From an uncultured Clostridia bacterium (lineage in GTDB: Bacteria > Bacillota > Clostridia > UBA1381), in NCBI GenBank assembly GCA_934454035.1, contig CAKSFY010000032.1, positions 1 to 20,885 of the forward strand: a stretch of DNA of 20,885 nt. The letters run 5' to 3'. Shown here piece after piece: positions 7,374 through 14,680 of this stretch (position 1 is its first letter; each line of letters starts with the position of its first letter). Under the pieces are notes generated by a model that had not been told where the DNA came from, did not search any database, and worked only from the letters and a program-made list of their open reading frames with translations. A program made the position numbers and the translations under genes.

Positions 7374-8495
7374 TTGAAAGCGATAATAAACGGAAGAATC
7401 GTTCTGGAAAATGAAGTCCTTGACGGAGGAAATATAATTTTTGACGAAAAAATAAAACGAATAAGCATGGATACCGATGTCTCCGGCTGCGAAACAATCG
7501 ACGCAAAAGGCGCTTATGTACTGCCGGGGTTTATTGATATACACATTCACGGATACAAAGGCTGCGACGCGTCCGATGCAAACAGGGATGAGCTTTTAAA
7601 AATGGCAGAGCTTTTACCGGAGAACGGAGTAACTGCCTGGTGTCCGACAACCATGACGGTTGCGGCGGAAACAATTCAAAAATCGCTTGATATTATCGAT
7701 AAGCTTAAAAACGAAAAAATAAAGGGTGCAAAAATATTGGGCGCAAATGTGGAAGGACCGTTTATCAATCCCAAGAAAAAAGGTGCTCAATCCGAGGAAT
7801 TTATCTTGCCTCCGGACATTGATTTTGTGCTTAAGAATAAAAATGTGATAAAATTAATCACGCTTGCTCCCGAAACGGATACCGACTTTTCATTTACAAA
7901 GGAAGCGTCAAAATATGTAACCGTTTCGGTAGGACATACCGACGCAGATTACGAAACCGCAAAAAAAGCCTTTGAGTGCGGTGCCGATCATGTCACGCAT
8001 TTGTTTAACGCAATGCCGCCGCTGGCGCACAGAGCGCCCGGAGTAATCGGAGCTGCCTTTGAAAACGACGGTGTTTTCTGCGAAATGATTGCGGACACAT
8101 TCCATATTCATCCGTCGCTTTTTAAAACCGTATTCAAGCTTAAGCACGAAAAACTGGTGCTGATAACCGATTGTATGCGCGCAGGCGGTATGCCCGACGG
8201 AGAATATACGCTCGGCGGACAAAAAGTAACCGTAAAAGGAATAGAATGCAGACTTGACGACAGTACCATCGCAGGCAGCATTTTAACCTTGAATAAAGCG
8301 CTTTATAATTTTATGAGCAATGTAAATCTGCCGATATGGCAAGCGGCAAAAGCCGTAAGTCTGTCTCCGGCGCAATCGATAGGCGAAGCGGATATGCGCG
8401 GTTCTCTTTCCGAGGGAAAATATGCCGATATTGTAATTGCGGATGATAAAATTAATATAGTAAAGACATTTGTTCAGGGAGACGAAGTCTATTAA
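7374..8495 (+). CDS. nagA: N-acetylglucosamine-6-phosphate deacetylase
   Basis: A 373-residue amidohydrolase-fold enzyme converting GlcNAc-6-P to GlcN-6-P and acetate, which feeds the NagB half of the fusion encoded two genes upstream. Visible motifs: HIHG with His57 and His59, NVEGPF with metal ligand Glu127, VGHTDADY with His188, THLFNAM with His209, HRAPG at 219-223, and LITDCMRAGG with catalytic Asp266. Length is typical. The start is a TTG with GGGAG 9 bases upstream; no ATG fits the conserved N-terminus (MKAIINGRIV). It is the last gene of the operon, followed by a long inverted repeat at 8523-8570. Confidence 0.93.
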   Translation: MKAIINGRIVLENEVLDGGNIIFDEKIKRISMDTDVSGCETIDAKGAYVLPGFIDIHIHGYKGCDASDANRDELLKMAELLPENGVTAWCPTTMTVAAETIQKSLDIIDKLKNEKIKGAKILGANVEGPFINPKKKGAQSEEFILPPDIDFVLKNKNVIKLITLAPETDTDFSFTKEASKYVTVSVGHTDADYETAKKAFECGADHVTHLFNAMPPLAHRAPGVIGAAFENDGVFCEMIADTFHIHPSLFKTVFKLKHEKLVLITDCMRAGGMPDGEYTLGGQKVTVKGIECRLDDSTIAGSILTLNKALYNFMSNVNLPIWQAAKAVSLSPAQSIGEADMRGSLSEGKYADIVIADDKINIVKTFVQGDEVY

Positions 8496-8522
8496 AATTG
8501 CAGTTTCGGCTGCGCATTACTT

Positions 8523-8570
8523 TTGCAGTATAAAATGTCAACAAAAATCAGGCGGCATTTTATACTGCAA
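8523..8570 (+). terminator. 15-bp perfect inverted repeat after nagA, probable terminator
   Basis: TTGCAGTATAAAATG (8523-8537) and its exact complement (8556-8570) flank an 18-base loop. TTTATATTTA follows, a weak U-rich tail. The position at the end of the amino-sugar operon and before a new promoter supports termination. The AT-rich stem and large loop are atypical. Confidence 0.5.
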
Positions 8571-8602
8571 TTTATATTTAATAAAAATTTATCTTCAATA
8601 TG

Positions 8603-8631
8603 TTGCATTTTTCATTTATTTGTGATACAAT
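8603..8631 (+). promoter_or_regulatory. Sigma-A-type promoter of the prmA operon
   Basis: -35 TTGCAT (8603-8608), a 17-bp spacer and -10 TACAAT (8626-8631), 32 bases before the prmA ATG. Confidence 0.6.
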
Positions 8632-8663
8632 AAATAAGATATTAATGTTAAATGGTGAAAATT

Positions 8664-9638
8664 ATGGATTGGATTCAAGTTACAATTTATACAACCTCAC
8701 TCGGAATCGAACCGTTATGCGGAATTCTGTATCAGTTGGGTATCAACGGTATCGAGATAGAGGATGAGGCTGACTTTAAAGATTTTTTGGAAAATAACAA
8801 GCAATACTGGGATTATGTCGACGAGGATTTAATCAAAGAAAAACATAAAGAGCCTCAGGTAAAGGTTTACGTAAGCGACAATGCGGCAGGTCATGAAATG
8901 CTGACCGCAATTAAGGGTGCTCTTAAAAGCTTTAAGGATCGCGATGAAAATAACGAATTCGGCAGACTCGAAATGGATTTGGGAAATATTTCAGAGGAAG
9001 ACTGGGCGAATAATTGGAAAAAATATTTTCATCCGACAAAGGTCGGCAATAAAATTCTGATAAAGCCGGAATGGGAAGATGCTCAAAATCCCGACGGCAG
9101 AATAGTTTTCAAAGTCAATCCCGGCATGAGCTTCGGGACAGGCTCTCACGAAACAACCCAATTATGCATTGAAGCTTTGGAAAATGTAATAACACCCGAA
9201 ACCGACATGCTGGATTTGGGCTGCGGCAGCGGAATACTTTCTATTATTTCGCTTCTTTTGGGCGCAAAATCAGCTTTTGCGGTAGACATCGACCCGAATG
9301 CCGTGGATATTGCTTACCAAAACGCAAAAATCAACAACATTGATATGTCAAAGTTTACTGCCGAAGCAGGAAATATTCTGACCGATGAAAAGCTTCGCCG
9401 CGAAATTTCAGAAAAAAAATATCCGGTTGTTGTTGCAAATATAGTGGCGGATGTCATTATCGGACTTTTGCCTTTTGCGGTCTCGGTTTTGGAAAACGGC
9501 GGAATATTTATAACCTCGGGAATTATTTCCGACAGGCAGGCCGACGTTGAAAATGCTTTGCAAGAAGCAGGCTTTAAAAACTTTTCGGTAAATAAAAGAG
9601 GCGACTGGGTCTCAATAGTATGCAAAAAAGATTGGTGA
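8664..9638 (+). CDS. prmA: Ribosomal protein L11 methyltransferase
   Basis: A SAM-dependent enzyme that trimethylates ribosomal protein L11. The 324-residue protein starts with the PrmA-specific N-terminal domain (MDWIQVTIYT), has the conserved GMSFGTGSHETT at 154-165, the SAM-binding DLGCGSGILSI at 184-194 with acidic VDIDPNA following, and VVANIVAD at 256-263 as the catalytic-loop region. The ATG at 8664 is preferred over an in-frame ATG at 8652 because GGTGA (8654-8658) then lies 5 bases upstream and the N-terminus matches the family. It is first in an operon with rsmE, a common pairing. Confidence 0.93.
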   Translation: MDWIQVTIYTTSLGIEPLCGILYQLGINGIEIEDEADFKDFLENNKQYWDYVDEDLIKEKHKEPQVKVYVSDNAAGHEMLTAIKGALKSFKDRDENNEFGRLEMDLGNISEEDWANNWKKYFHPTKVGNKILIKPEWEDAQNPDGRIVFKVNPGMSFGTGSHETTQLCIEALENVITPETDMLDLGCGSGILSIISLLLGAKSAFAVDIDPNAVDIAYQNAKINNIDMSKFTAEAGNILTDEKLRREISEKKYPVVVANIVADVIIGLLPFAVSVLENGGIFITSGIISDRQADVENALQEAGFKNFSVNKRGDWVSIVCKKDW

Positions 9639-9642
9639 TAAC

Positions 9643-10383
9643 ATGCCTAAATTTTTTTCGTCAAATATAGCCGGCGATAAAATAATAATTGATTCGGAGG
9701 ATGTAAGGCACATCAAAAACGTGCTTAGACTGAAAACAGGCGACAAAATCGAAGTTTGTGACGGAAAAGGCTGCGACTACAGCTGCGAAATTTCCGATAT
9801 AGAGGAAAAAGAAATTATTTGTCTGATAAAAGAAAAAAGATTCGCCGACACAGAGCCGCCGATTAAGCTGACCCTATACCAAGGGCTGCCGAAAGCTGCG
9901 AAAATGGACTATATTATCCAGAAGAACACCGAGCTCGGAATATCCGAAATAGTTCCGTGCGAGCTGGCAAGATGCGTAGTCAAATTGGATGACAAAAAAT
10001 CCGCTGCGAAAAAAGCCGCGCGCTGGCAGAAAATAGCGGAAGAAGCGGCAAAGCAATGCGGCAGGGGAATCATTCCGGCAGTCTGCGAACCGATTCCGTT
10101 AAAAACCGCAATAGAAAGACTAAAAAAAGAAGATTTGGCTTTTGCTCTTTATGAATGTGAAAGCGACCGAAGTCTCAAAAAAACTCTGGTTGAGAACAAA
10201 AGCGCAAAAACGGTAGGATTTTTAATCGGTCCTGAGGGCGGTTTTGACCCGGCTGAGATAGAACTTCTTCACAGCGAGGGAATAAAATCAATCGGTCTCG
10301 GACGGCGCATACTCCGAACCGAAACTGCGGGAGAAGCAGTCTCGGCAATGATTATGTATGAAATCGGTGATATAAACAGATAA
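9643..10383 (+). CDS. rsmE: 16S rRNA (uracil-1498-N3)-methyltransferase
   Basis: A SPOUT-class methyltransferase that modifies U1498 of 16S rRNA. The 246-residue protein has a PUA-like N-terminal domain (VRHIKNVLRLKTGDKIEVCD) and the knotted SAM-binding C-terminus with IGPEGGF at 195-201 and ILRTETA at 223-229. It begins 4 bases after prmA; the GGTGA site overlaps the prmA stop codon, which suggests translational coupling. Confidence 0.93.
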   Translation: MPKFFSSNIAGDKIIIDSEDVRHIKNVLRLKTGDKIEVCDGKGCDYSCEISDIEEKEIICLIKEKRFADTEPPIKLTLYQGLPKAAKMDYIIQKNTELGISEIVPCELARCVVKLDDKKSAAKKAARWQKIAEEAAKQCGRGIIPAVCEPIPLKTAIERLKKEDLAFALYECESDRSLKKTLVENKSAKTVGFLIGPEGGFDPAEIELLHSEGIKSIGLGRRILRTETAGEAVSAMIMYEIGDINR

Positions 10384-10408
10384 TAGTATATTATAGGAGG
10401 AGATTCAA

Positions 10409-10843
10409 TTGAAAAAAACACAGGAGCAACTCTATAACAGAGTACTTATAAATTACGGAATTGCAATATTGGCATATATTTTACTATATGTTCTCTACAA
10501 CAAAATGTATATGAGAAACGCTGTAACCTTTACATTTGCGGCAATTTTTCTGGTTGCTGCAATCATCTGTTATGCACTTTCCAAGAAAAAGCCGACAAAA
10601 AACTACGGGCATATGTTCATAGCCTTTTTTGCCGCGCTTCTTTTTACAAGGCTTTCGGTATTGATTGTAACGCTTTTCGGCTGGAACGCATTTGCAAAAA
10701 TGCAGGAGGTATATTTCCTTAAAAAGCTTATGCAGACACGCTGGGAAGTAATAATTATATCATGGGCAGGAGCTTTTTATCTGGTCGGAATGACAATTTA
10801 CAACGGCATACTGATGGCAAAGGCAGGAAAAAAGAAAAAATAA
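10409..10843 (+). CDS. Unrecognised four-helix membrane protein
   Basis: I do not recognise this 144-residue protein. It has four predicted membrane helices (about residues 14-30, 38-56, 67-89 and 112-132), short loops and a lysine-rich C-terminus (KAGKKKK). It contains no cysteine other than Cys54, and I see no catalytic motif. The start is TTG with a strong AGGAGGAG 6 bases upstream, and the next ATG would cut into the first helix. It follows rsmE by 25 bases and precedes the diguanylate cyclase by 93 bases, so co-transcription with either is plausible. Coding is supported by the ribosome site and the hydrophobic pattern. Confidence 0.7.
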   Translation: MKKTQEQLYNRVLINYGIAILAYILLYVLYNKMYMRNAVTFTFAAIFLVAAIICYALSKKKPTKNYGHMFIAFFAALLFTRLSVLIVTLFGWNAFAKMQEVYFLKKLMQTRWEVIIISWAGAFYLVGMTIYNGILMAKAGKKKK

Positions 10844-10936
10844 ATTTAAATCAATTAAACTCCTTTATGCCATGCCGAATACAAATACCGATAGGCTGCA
10901 TTCGTTCAGCTGAATATTTCAAAGGAAAAAATAATT

Positions 10937-12280
10937 ATGGCAAAAAGAAAATTAAAATTTAATAACTATTTATTTTTGTTACTTCTTGCTTTTGAAGTAT
11001 TATTATCTTTCACTTTTTTGGGGTACATTCATATGCCGCCCATTTCGGTTACACTGGCATATATCCCCATTATTATTGCTGCCTATCTGCTGGGAACTGC
11101 CGAATCCGCCGCAGTAGGCTTAGTATGCGGACTCGCAAGCATGTACAAGGCTTCGGCTTCATATGTAATGCCGTCGGATAAAATTTTTTCTCCGATTATG
11201 AGCGGAGAGTCGTTTAACAGTATTATGCTCAGCGTCGGAACAAGGGTGTTTTTCGGTGTTGTTATAGGCATTTTGTTTTCTGTTGCAAAAAAGCAAAAAC
11301 ATTCCGCATTTTGGGTCGGAATACTTGCGCTGATTTCATCAAAAATATATTCTTTTATTGTATACGCATCATTCGGTATACTCTTTCCCGAAAGCGGCTA
11401 CAGCTATCTGAACAATCACGTTATTGATTTAAAGAATATTATCCTGGCAATATTCTGCCTTGTGCTCATTCTTTCCTTCCGTCAATTATTCAAAACAAAA
11501 AAGGTTCAAAGAATAAAGGAATATATCGACCAATCCGCAAATAATCCGTATTTAGCGTCCAATTTCAATATAGGCTTTACCATATTTTCATTATCCATTA
11601 TTGCAATGACAATAATGGCGGCAGTGTATTTTTCAAACCGTTCGGCTTTTATGCTTTCGGCACACGGCGTAGAAATTTCATCCGTTATTGATGACGATTT
11701 GCTTCATCTGCAGATGCAATTTACCATGGCGGCAATTTCCTTAAACATCATTTCGTCAATTGTTTTGATTATGATATACAAATATATGGCATACCGCGAA
11801 TATTTAGTTGAACTTGATGATTTGACCGGTGTGATGGGTCGCAAAATGTTTATGTTCTATTTGGAGAAAATTTTAGCCAAATCAACTGTTTCGTCACCGA
11901 AAAAAGGCTGGCTGCTTATGATTGATGTCGATTACTTCAAATCGATTAACGATACTTTCGGGCACCCGGTCGGCGACAGAGTTTTAACCGATTTTTCCTC
12001 TCATCTGAAGCATGCCTTTTCAGACATCGGCACAATAGGAAGAATAGGCGGAGATGAGTTTTCCCTGGTTATCGAGGACGCGGTATCTGAAAATGAGCTT
12101 AAAAGAAGACTTGATGCTTTTTACAAGGACATTTCAAATATTCCCGAAAAAGTCAGCTGCAGCGCAGGGATCTGTCTTTTCAGCTATCCTGCCGAAAGAT
12201 CCTCCCTGATGAAAAAAACAGACTTTATACTCTATAAGGCAAAGAAACGCGGCCGCGGCTGCTATATATTGGATGACTGA
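10937..12280 (+). CDS. Membrane diguanylate cyclase with an ECF S-component-like sensor region
   Basis: A 447-residue protein. Residues 290-447 are a GGDEF domain making cyclic di-GMP: ELDDLTGVMGR at 292-302, metal-binding Asp330 in MIDVDYFKSIND, and intact GGDEF at 371-375. The inhibitory RxxD site expected at 362-365 is absent (S-D-I-G), so product inhibition through that site is unlikely. Residues 10-182 form about six helices. Their pattern (ISVTLAYIPIIIAAYLLGT, then AAVGLVCGLASM, then GTRVFFGVVIGILF) resembles the vitamin-binding S component of ECF transporters. Two further helices (211-232 and 262-282) bracket a ~30-residue loop before the GGDEF domain. AAAGGA lies about 10 bases before the ATG. 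The ECF-S resemblance is by eye, whereas the GGDEF call is secure. Confidence 0.88.
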   Translation: MAKRKLKFNNYLFLLLLAFEVLLSFTFLGYIHMPPISVTLAYIPIIIAAYLLGTAESAAVGLVCGLASMYKASASYVMPSDKIFSPIMSGESFNSIMLSVGTRVFFGVVIGILFSVAKKQKHSAFWVGILALISSKIYSFIVYASFGILFPESGYSYLNNHVIDLKNIILAIFCLVLILSFRQLFKTKKVQRIKEYIDQSANNPYLASNFNIGFTIFSLSIIAMTIMAAVYFSNRSAFMLSAHGVEISSVIDDDLLHLQMQFTMAAISLNIISSIVLIMIYKYMAYREYLVELDDLTGVMGRKMFMFYLEKILAKSTVSSPKKGWLLMIDVDYFKSINDTFGHPVGDRVLTDFSSHLKHAFSDIGTIGRIGGDEFSLVIEDAVSENELKRRLDAFYKDISNIPEKVSCSAGICLFSYPAERSSLMKKTDFILYKAKKRGRGCYILDD

Positions 12281-12313
12281 ATAATTTTTTCAATTACTTT
12301 CAGAAAAAAATGC

Positions 12314-12331
12314 AGCGGCAAAACAGCCGCT
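12314..12331 (+). terminator. Short GC-rich hairpin after the diguanylate cyclase gene
   Basis: AGCGGC and GCCGCT flank a six-base loop. No immediate T-run follows (AAATAAGAATATTTTT), so it is at most an accessory to the better hairpin 18 bases further on. Confidence 0.3.
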
Positions 12332-12348
12332 AAATAAGAATATTTTTA

Positions 12349-12378
12349 GGCGGTGTATAAAAAAATACACCGCCTTTT
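12349..12378 (+). terminator. Intrinsic terminator, copy 2 of the repeated element
   Basis: A 10-bp stem (GGCGGTGTAT / ATACACCGCC) with a short poly-A loop, then TTTT. It ends the plus-strand prmA-to-GGDEF transcription unit. It shares stem and flanks with the hairpin at 64-92. Confidence 0.75.
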
Positions 12379-12425
12379 AAGTGGATAGTAAAAAATGCTT
12401 CGGATTTTTTTACCTCCCATTTTGC

Positions 12426-13055
12426 TTAAATTTTTTCATAACATCTGAGCCATGCACGCTTAATCAGTTCATGTCCGGCAGCAGTCGGGTGCACACCGTC
12501 TACGCTCCAATGAGTTGCCGGCATATCCTTGGTAATATGGCGGTCAAACTCCGATTGCAAATCAATATAAGGAATGCAGTACTCCTCAGCCAGCTTCTTC
12601 GCAATTGCCGCACGCCTTGCAACTTCATCGGAAAAATACCCGAATCTGCAGCTGCTTTCATCGGTAGCCGTACCGTGCAAAAGATATGCTCCCATAAGTA
12701 TTATTTTAATATTCGGAAGTGCCTTTACAGTATTATCCAGCAAAAGCCTGTACACCGTTTCAAACTGCCCGGCATCAACTCCGTTTTTATAATTTATTTC
12801 ATGCCATACATCATTTACTCCAATCAGTATAGTAAGTATATCCGGTGCAAGATTTGTGCAATCAATCTTCCACCGTGCATATAAATCGGTTATTCGATTT
12901 CCGCTGATTCCGCGGTTTTCTACCGTGATAGACGGCTCGGAAAATTCAAGCTGCGCCTTTACCAGCATAGGATATCCTGTCCCGGCAGTAACACCGTCAC
13001 CTATATCCGTTCGCTTTGCGTCTGTGATTGAATCACCCTGAAATAAAATTTTCAT
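12426..13055 (-). CDS. SGNH/GDSL hydrolase resembling acetylxylan esterases
   Basis: A 209-residue cytoplasmic esterase (no signal peptide). SGNH blocks are all present: GDSITD with Ser9, the Gly52 block in NRGISGNRITDLYARW, GVND with Asn81, and DGVHPTAAGH with catalytic Asp186 and His189. The whole pattern (SGNR, RWKID, PDILTILIGVNDVW, DGVHPT) resembles Axe2-type acetylxylan esterases that deacetylate imported xylo-oligosaccharides, but the substrate is an inference. The ATG at 13055 has GGGAGAG 7 bases upstream and gives the family N-terminus; an upstream in-frame ATG at 13112 adds 19 residues that do not look conserved. The gene stands alone, convergent with the diguanylate cyclase gene. 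Together with the GH127 enzyme it hints at hemicellulose use. Confidence 0.85.
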   Translation of the reverse strand: MKILFQGDSITDAKRTDIGDGVTAGTGYPMLVKAQLEFSEPSITVENRGISGNRITDLYARWKIDCTNLAPDILTILIGVNDVWHEINYKNGVDAGQFETVYRLLLDNTVKALPNIKIILMGAYLLHGTATDESSCRFGYFSDEVARRAAIAKKLAEEYCIPYIDLQSEFDRHITKDMPATHWSVDGVHPTAAGHELIKRAWLRCYEKI

Positions 13056-13127
13056 ACAAATTCTCTCCCTGCATAATGTTTTGCTATAAGCGTGGACATT
13101 CCTGCACCACACCGATACGATATTTTA

Positions 13128-13149
13128 CCAAAACGCGGCAGCGTTTTGG
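13128..13149. promoter_or_regulatory. Perfect 9-bp inverted repeat in the 5' region of the SGNH esterase gene
   Basis: CCAAAACGC (13128-13136) and GCGTTTTGG (13141-13149) flank GGCA. It lies about 20 bases downstream of the likely -10 and about 73 bases before the ATG, so it is inside the predicted leader. It has no U-tract. It may be a repressor operator or an mRNA hairpin. Confidence 0.45.
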
Positions 13150-13168
13150 CGCTTATTAATCAGTAAAT

Positions 13169-13177
13169 ATTATATCA
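13169..13177 (-). promoter_or_regulatory. Extended -10 promoter of the SGNH esterase gene
   Basis: Read on the minus strand: TGATATAAT, an extended -10 (TGn + TATAAT). The -35 at 17-bp spacing is poor, as is usual with extended -10 promoters. Confidence 0.45.
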
Positions 13178-13250
13178 CAGGCAGAAATAAAACACCATGA
13201 ATTATTTTAATAAAGTACATTTATTTTAGCACTATTTTAAGATTATGCAT

Positions 13251-13288
13251 AAAAAACGGAACGCGGATAAAAAACGCGTTCCGTTTTT
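13251..13288 (-). terminator. Intrinsic terminator of the ribosomal-protein operon
   Basis: A 9-bp stem (CGGAACGCG / CGCGTTCCG) flanked by A6 and T5, giving a run of T on either strand. It sits 15 bases beyond the rplQ stop and closes the long minus-strand operon. It could also act on plus-strand readthrough. Confidence 0.9.
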
Positions 13289-13303
13289 CTTTATTCACAA
13301 AAC

Positions 13304-13639
13304 TTATACCAATTCAAGGATTGCCATAGGCGCTGCGTCACCGCGGCGAGGTCCCTCCTGAATAATTCTTGTATATCCGCCGTTTCTCTCAGCATACTTG
13401 GGAGCGATTTCAGCAAAAAGCTTTGTAACCACATCCTCTTTTGTGATGAATGCCAATGCCTGACGACGTGAATGTAATGTGTTCGTCTTACCAAGAGTAA
13501 TCATTTTCTCAGCTAATTTCTGAGCTTCTTTAGCTCTTGTTAATGTTGTTTCTACTCTGCCTGTTTCCAAAAAACTTGTCACGAGATTTCTCAAAAGTGC
13601 CATTCTTTGGTCTGTAGGAAGATTTAACTTTCTGGGCAT
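13304..13639 (-). CDS. rplQ: 50S ribosomal protein L17
   Basis: A 111-residue L17, which binds 23S rRNA near the exit tunnel. Conserved stretches MPRKLNLPTDQRMALLRNL, GRVETTLTRAKEAQKLAEKMITLGK and the C-terminal GGYTRI...RRGDAAPMA.IEL-like end are all visible. The ATG at 13639 is preferred: it gives the family start MPRKL and puts GGAGGG 8 bases upstream, whereas the ATG at 13645 would be only 2 bases from it. It is the last gene of the operon, 32 bases after rpoA. Confidence 0.96.
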   Translation of the reverse strand: MPRKLNLPTDQRMALLRNLVTSFLETGRVETTLTRAKEAQKLAEKMITLGKTNTLHSRRQALAFITKEDVVTKLFAEIAPKYAERNGGYTRIIQEGPRRGDAAPMAILELV

Positions 13640-13671
13640 GAACATTACCCTCCTTTCTTCAGGACTTAGGA

Positions 13672-14616
13672 CTATTCTTCTTCTCTCTTGAGAGCCAAGC
13701 CTAATCCGTGTAACTTGTTAATAACTTCTTCAAGCGATTTTCTTCCGAGGTTTCTTACCTTCATCATATCCTCTTCGGATTTGTTTGAAAGGTCCTCCAC
13801 CGTGTTTATTCCTGCACGCTTCAAACAGTTGTAGGAACGAACCGAGAGATCCAGTTCCTCTATTGTCATTTCCAATACCTTTTCTTTTTTGCTCTCTTCC
13901 TTTTCCACAATAACTTCCGCGTTCTTTGCTTCCTCCGAAAGGTCTACAAAAAGCTGCAGCAAATCATTAATTACCTTTGCCGCAAGGCTGACTGCCTCAT
14001 CAGGATTGATTGTGCCGTTTGTCCAGACATCGACAGTGAGCGTCTCACGGTCAATTTGTGAACCGACACGGGTGTTCTCTACAGTATAGTTAACCTTTTT
14101 AATCGGCGTGTATATTGAATCTATCGGAATAACTCCGACCGGCGGCTGCATTGCCTGCTTATTTCTTTCAGCCGAGACATAGCCTCTGCCCTTTGACAAA
14201 ACAACCTCCATATAAAGTCTTGCATCCTCATTAAGGCTTGCAATGTGCAAATCGGGATTAAAAATTTCGATGTCGCTGTCAACAGCAAAATCGCTTGCTT
14301 TAATCTCGCCTGCGCCTTTTTTCTCAATATAAATCGTCTTAGATCCGTCACAATGGAGCTTCATGGCAATTTTCTTAATATTAAGAATAATTTCCGAAAC
14401 ATCCTCTGCTACTCCGGGAACTGTAGAAAATTCGTGCTGAACTCCCTCAATTTTAATTGAAGTTGCTGCAGCACCCGGCAGAGAAGAAAGCAAAATTCTT
14501 CTGAGCGAGTTACCGATTGTGGTTCCGAAACCACGCTCCAGCGGAGTCACTACAAACCTGCCGTAATTACCTGTTAATTGAGTACATTCTATATTGGGCT
14601 TTTCAATTTCTATCAT
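13672..14616 (-). CDS. rpoA: DNA-directed RNA polymerase subunit alpha
   Basis: A 314-residue alpha subunit. Its N-terminal domain (1-235) dimerises and assembles beta and beta-prime, with NSLRRILLSSLPG at 36-48. A charged linker (235-247) leads to the C-terminal domain (LSVRSYNCLKRAGI, NLGRKSLEEV), which contacts UP elements and activators; Arg260 matches the DNA-contacting E. coli Arg265. AAGGAGGG lies 9 bases before the ATG. In the rpsD-rpoA gap the sequence ACCCTC (minus strand) could pair with this ribosome site. Confidence 0.98.
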   Translation of the reverse strand: MIEIEKPNIECTQLTGNYGRFVVTPLERGFGTTIGNSLRRILLSSLPGAAATSIKIEGVQHEFSTVPGVAEDVSEIILNIKKIAMKLHCDGSKTIYIEKKGAGEIKASDFAVDSDIEIFNPDLHIASLNEDARLYMEVVLSKGRGYVSAERNKQAMQPPVGVIPIDSIYTPIKKVNYTVENTRVGSQIDRETLTVDVWTNGTINPDEAVSLAAKVINDLLQLFVDLSEEAKNAEVIVEKEESKKEKVLEMTIEELDLSVRSYNCLKRAGINTVEDLSNKSEEDMMKVRNLGRKSLEEVINKLHGLGLALKREEE

Positions 14617-14680
14617 TTATCGAAACCCTCCTTCACATATTTCATGTAACTTTTCCACTTACCGAGGGTGTTGACATCTA

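Noticed and set aside
5260..7550. Minus-strand open frames of 66-214 codons antisense to the nagB-ROK, nanA and nagA genes
   Set aside because: They are shadows of strongly supported coding sequences, with no recognisable motif.
10867..10875. ATGCCATGC, also present in the inverted repeat at 4821-4836
   Set aside because: Only 9 bases shared, the second arm is missing and the context is unrelated; likely chance.
10844..10936. Possible c-di-GMP riboswitch or separate small gene before the diguanylate cyclase
   Set aside because: No recognisable riboswitch core; the overlapping short frame has no supporting motif.
12386..12412. A/T-rich hairpin with a CTTCGG loop between the two convergent genes
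   Set aside because: The stem needs a bulge and is only A-T pairs beyond the loop; too weak to list.
13056..13112. Longer SGNH esterase N-terminus
   Set aside because: The ATG at 13055 has a well-spaced GGGAGAG site and matches the family start.
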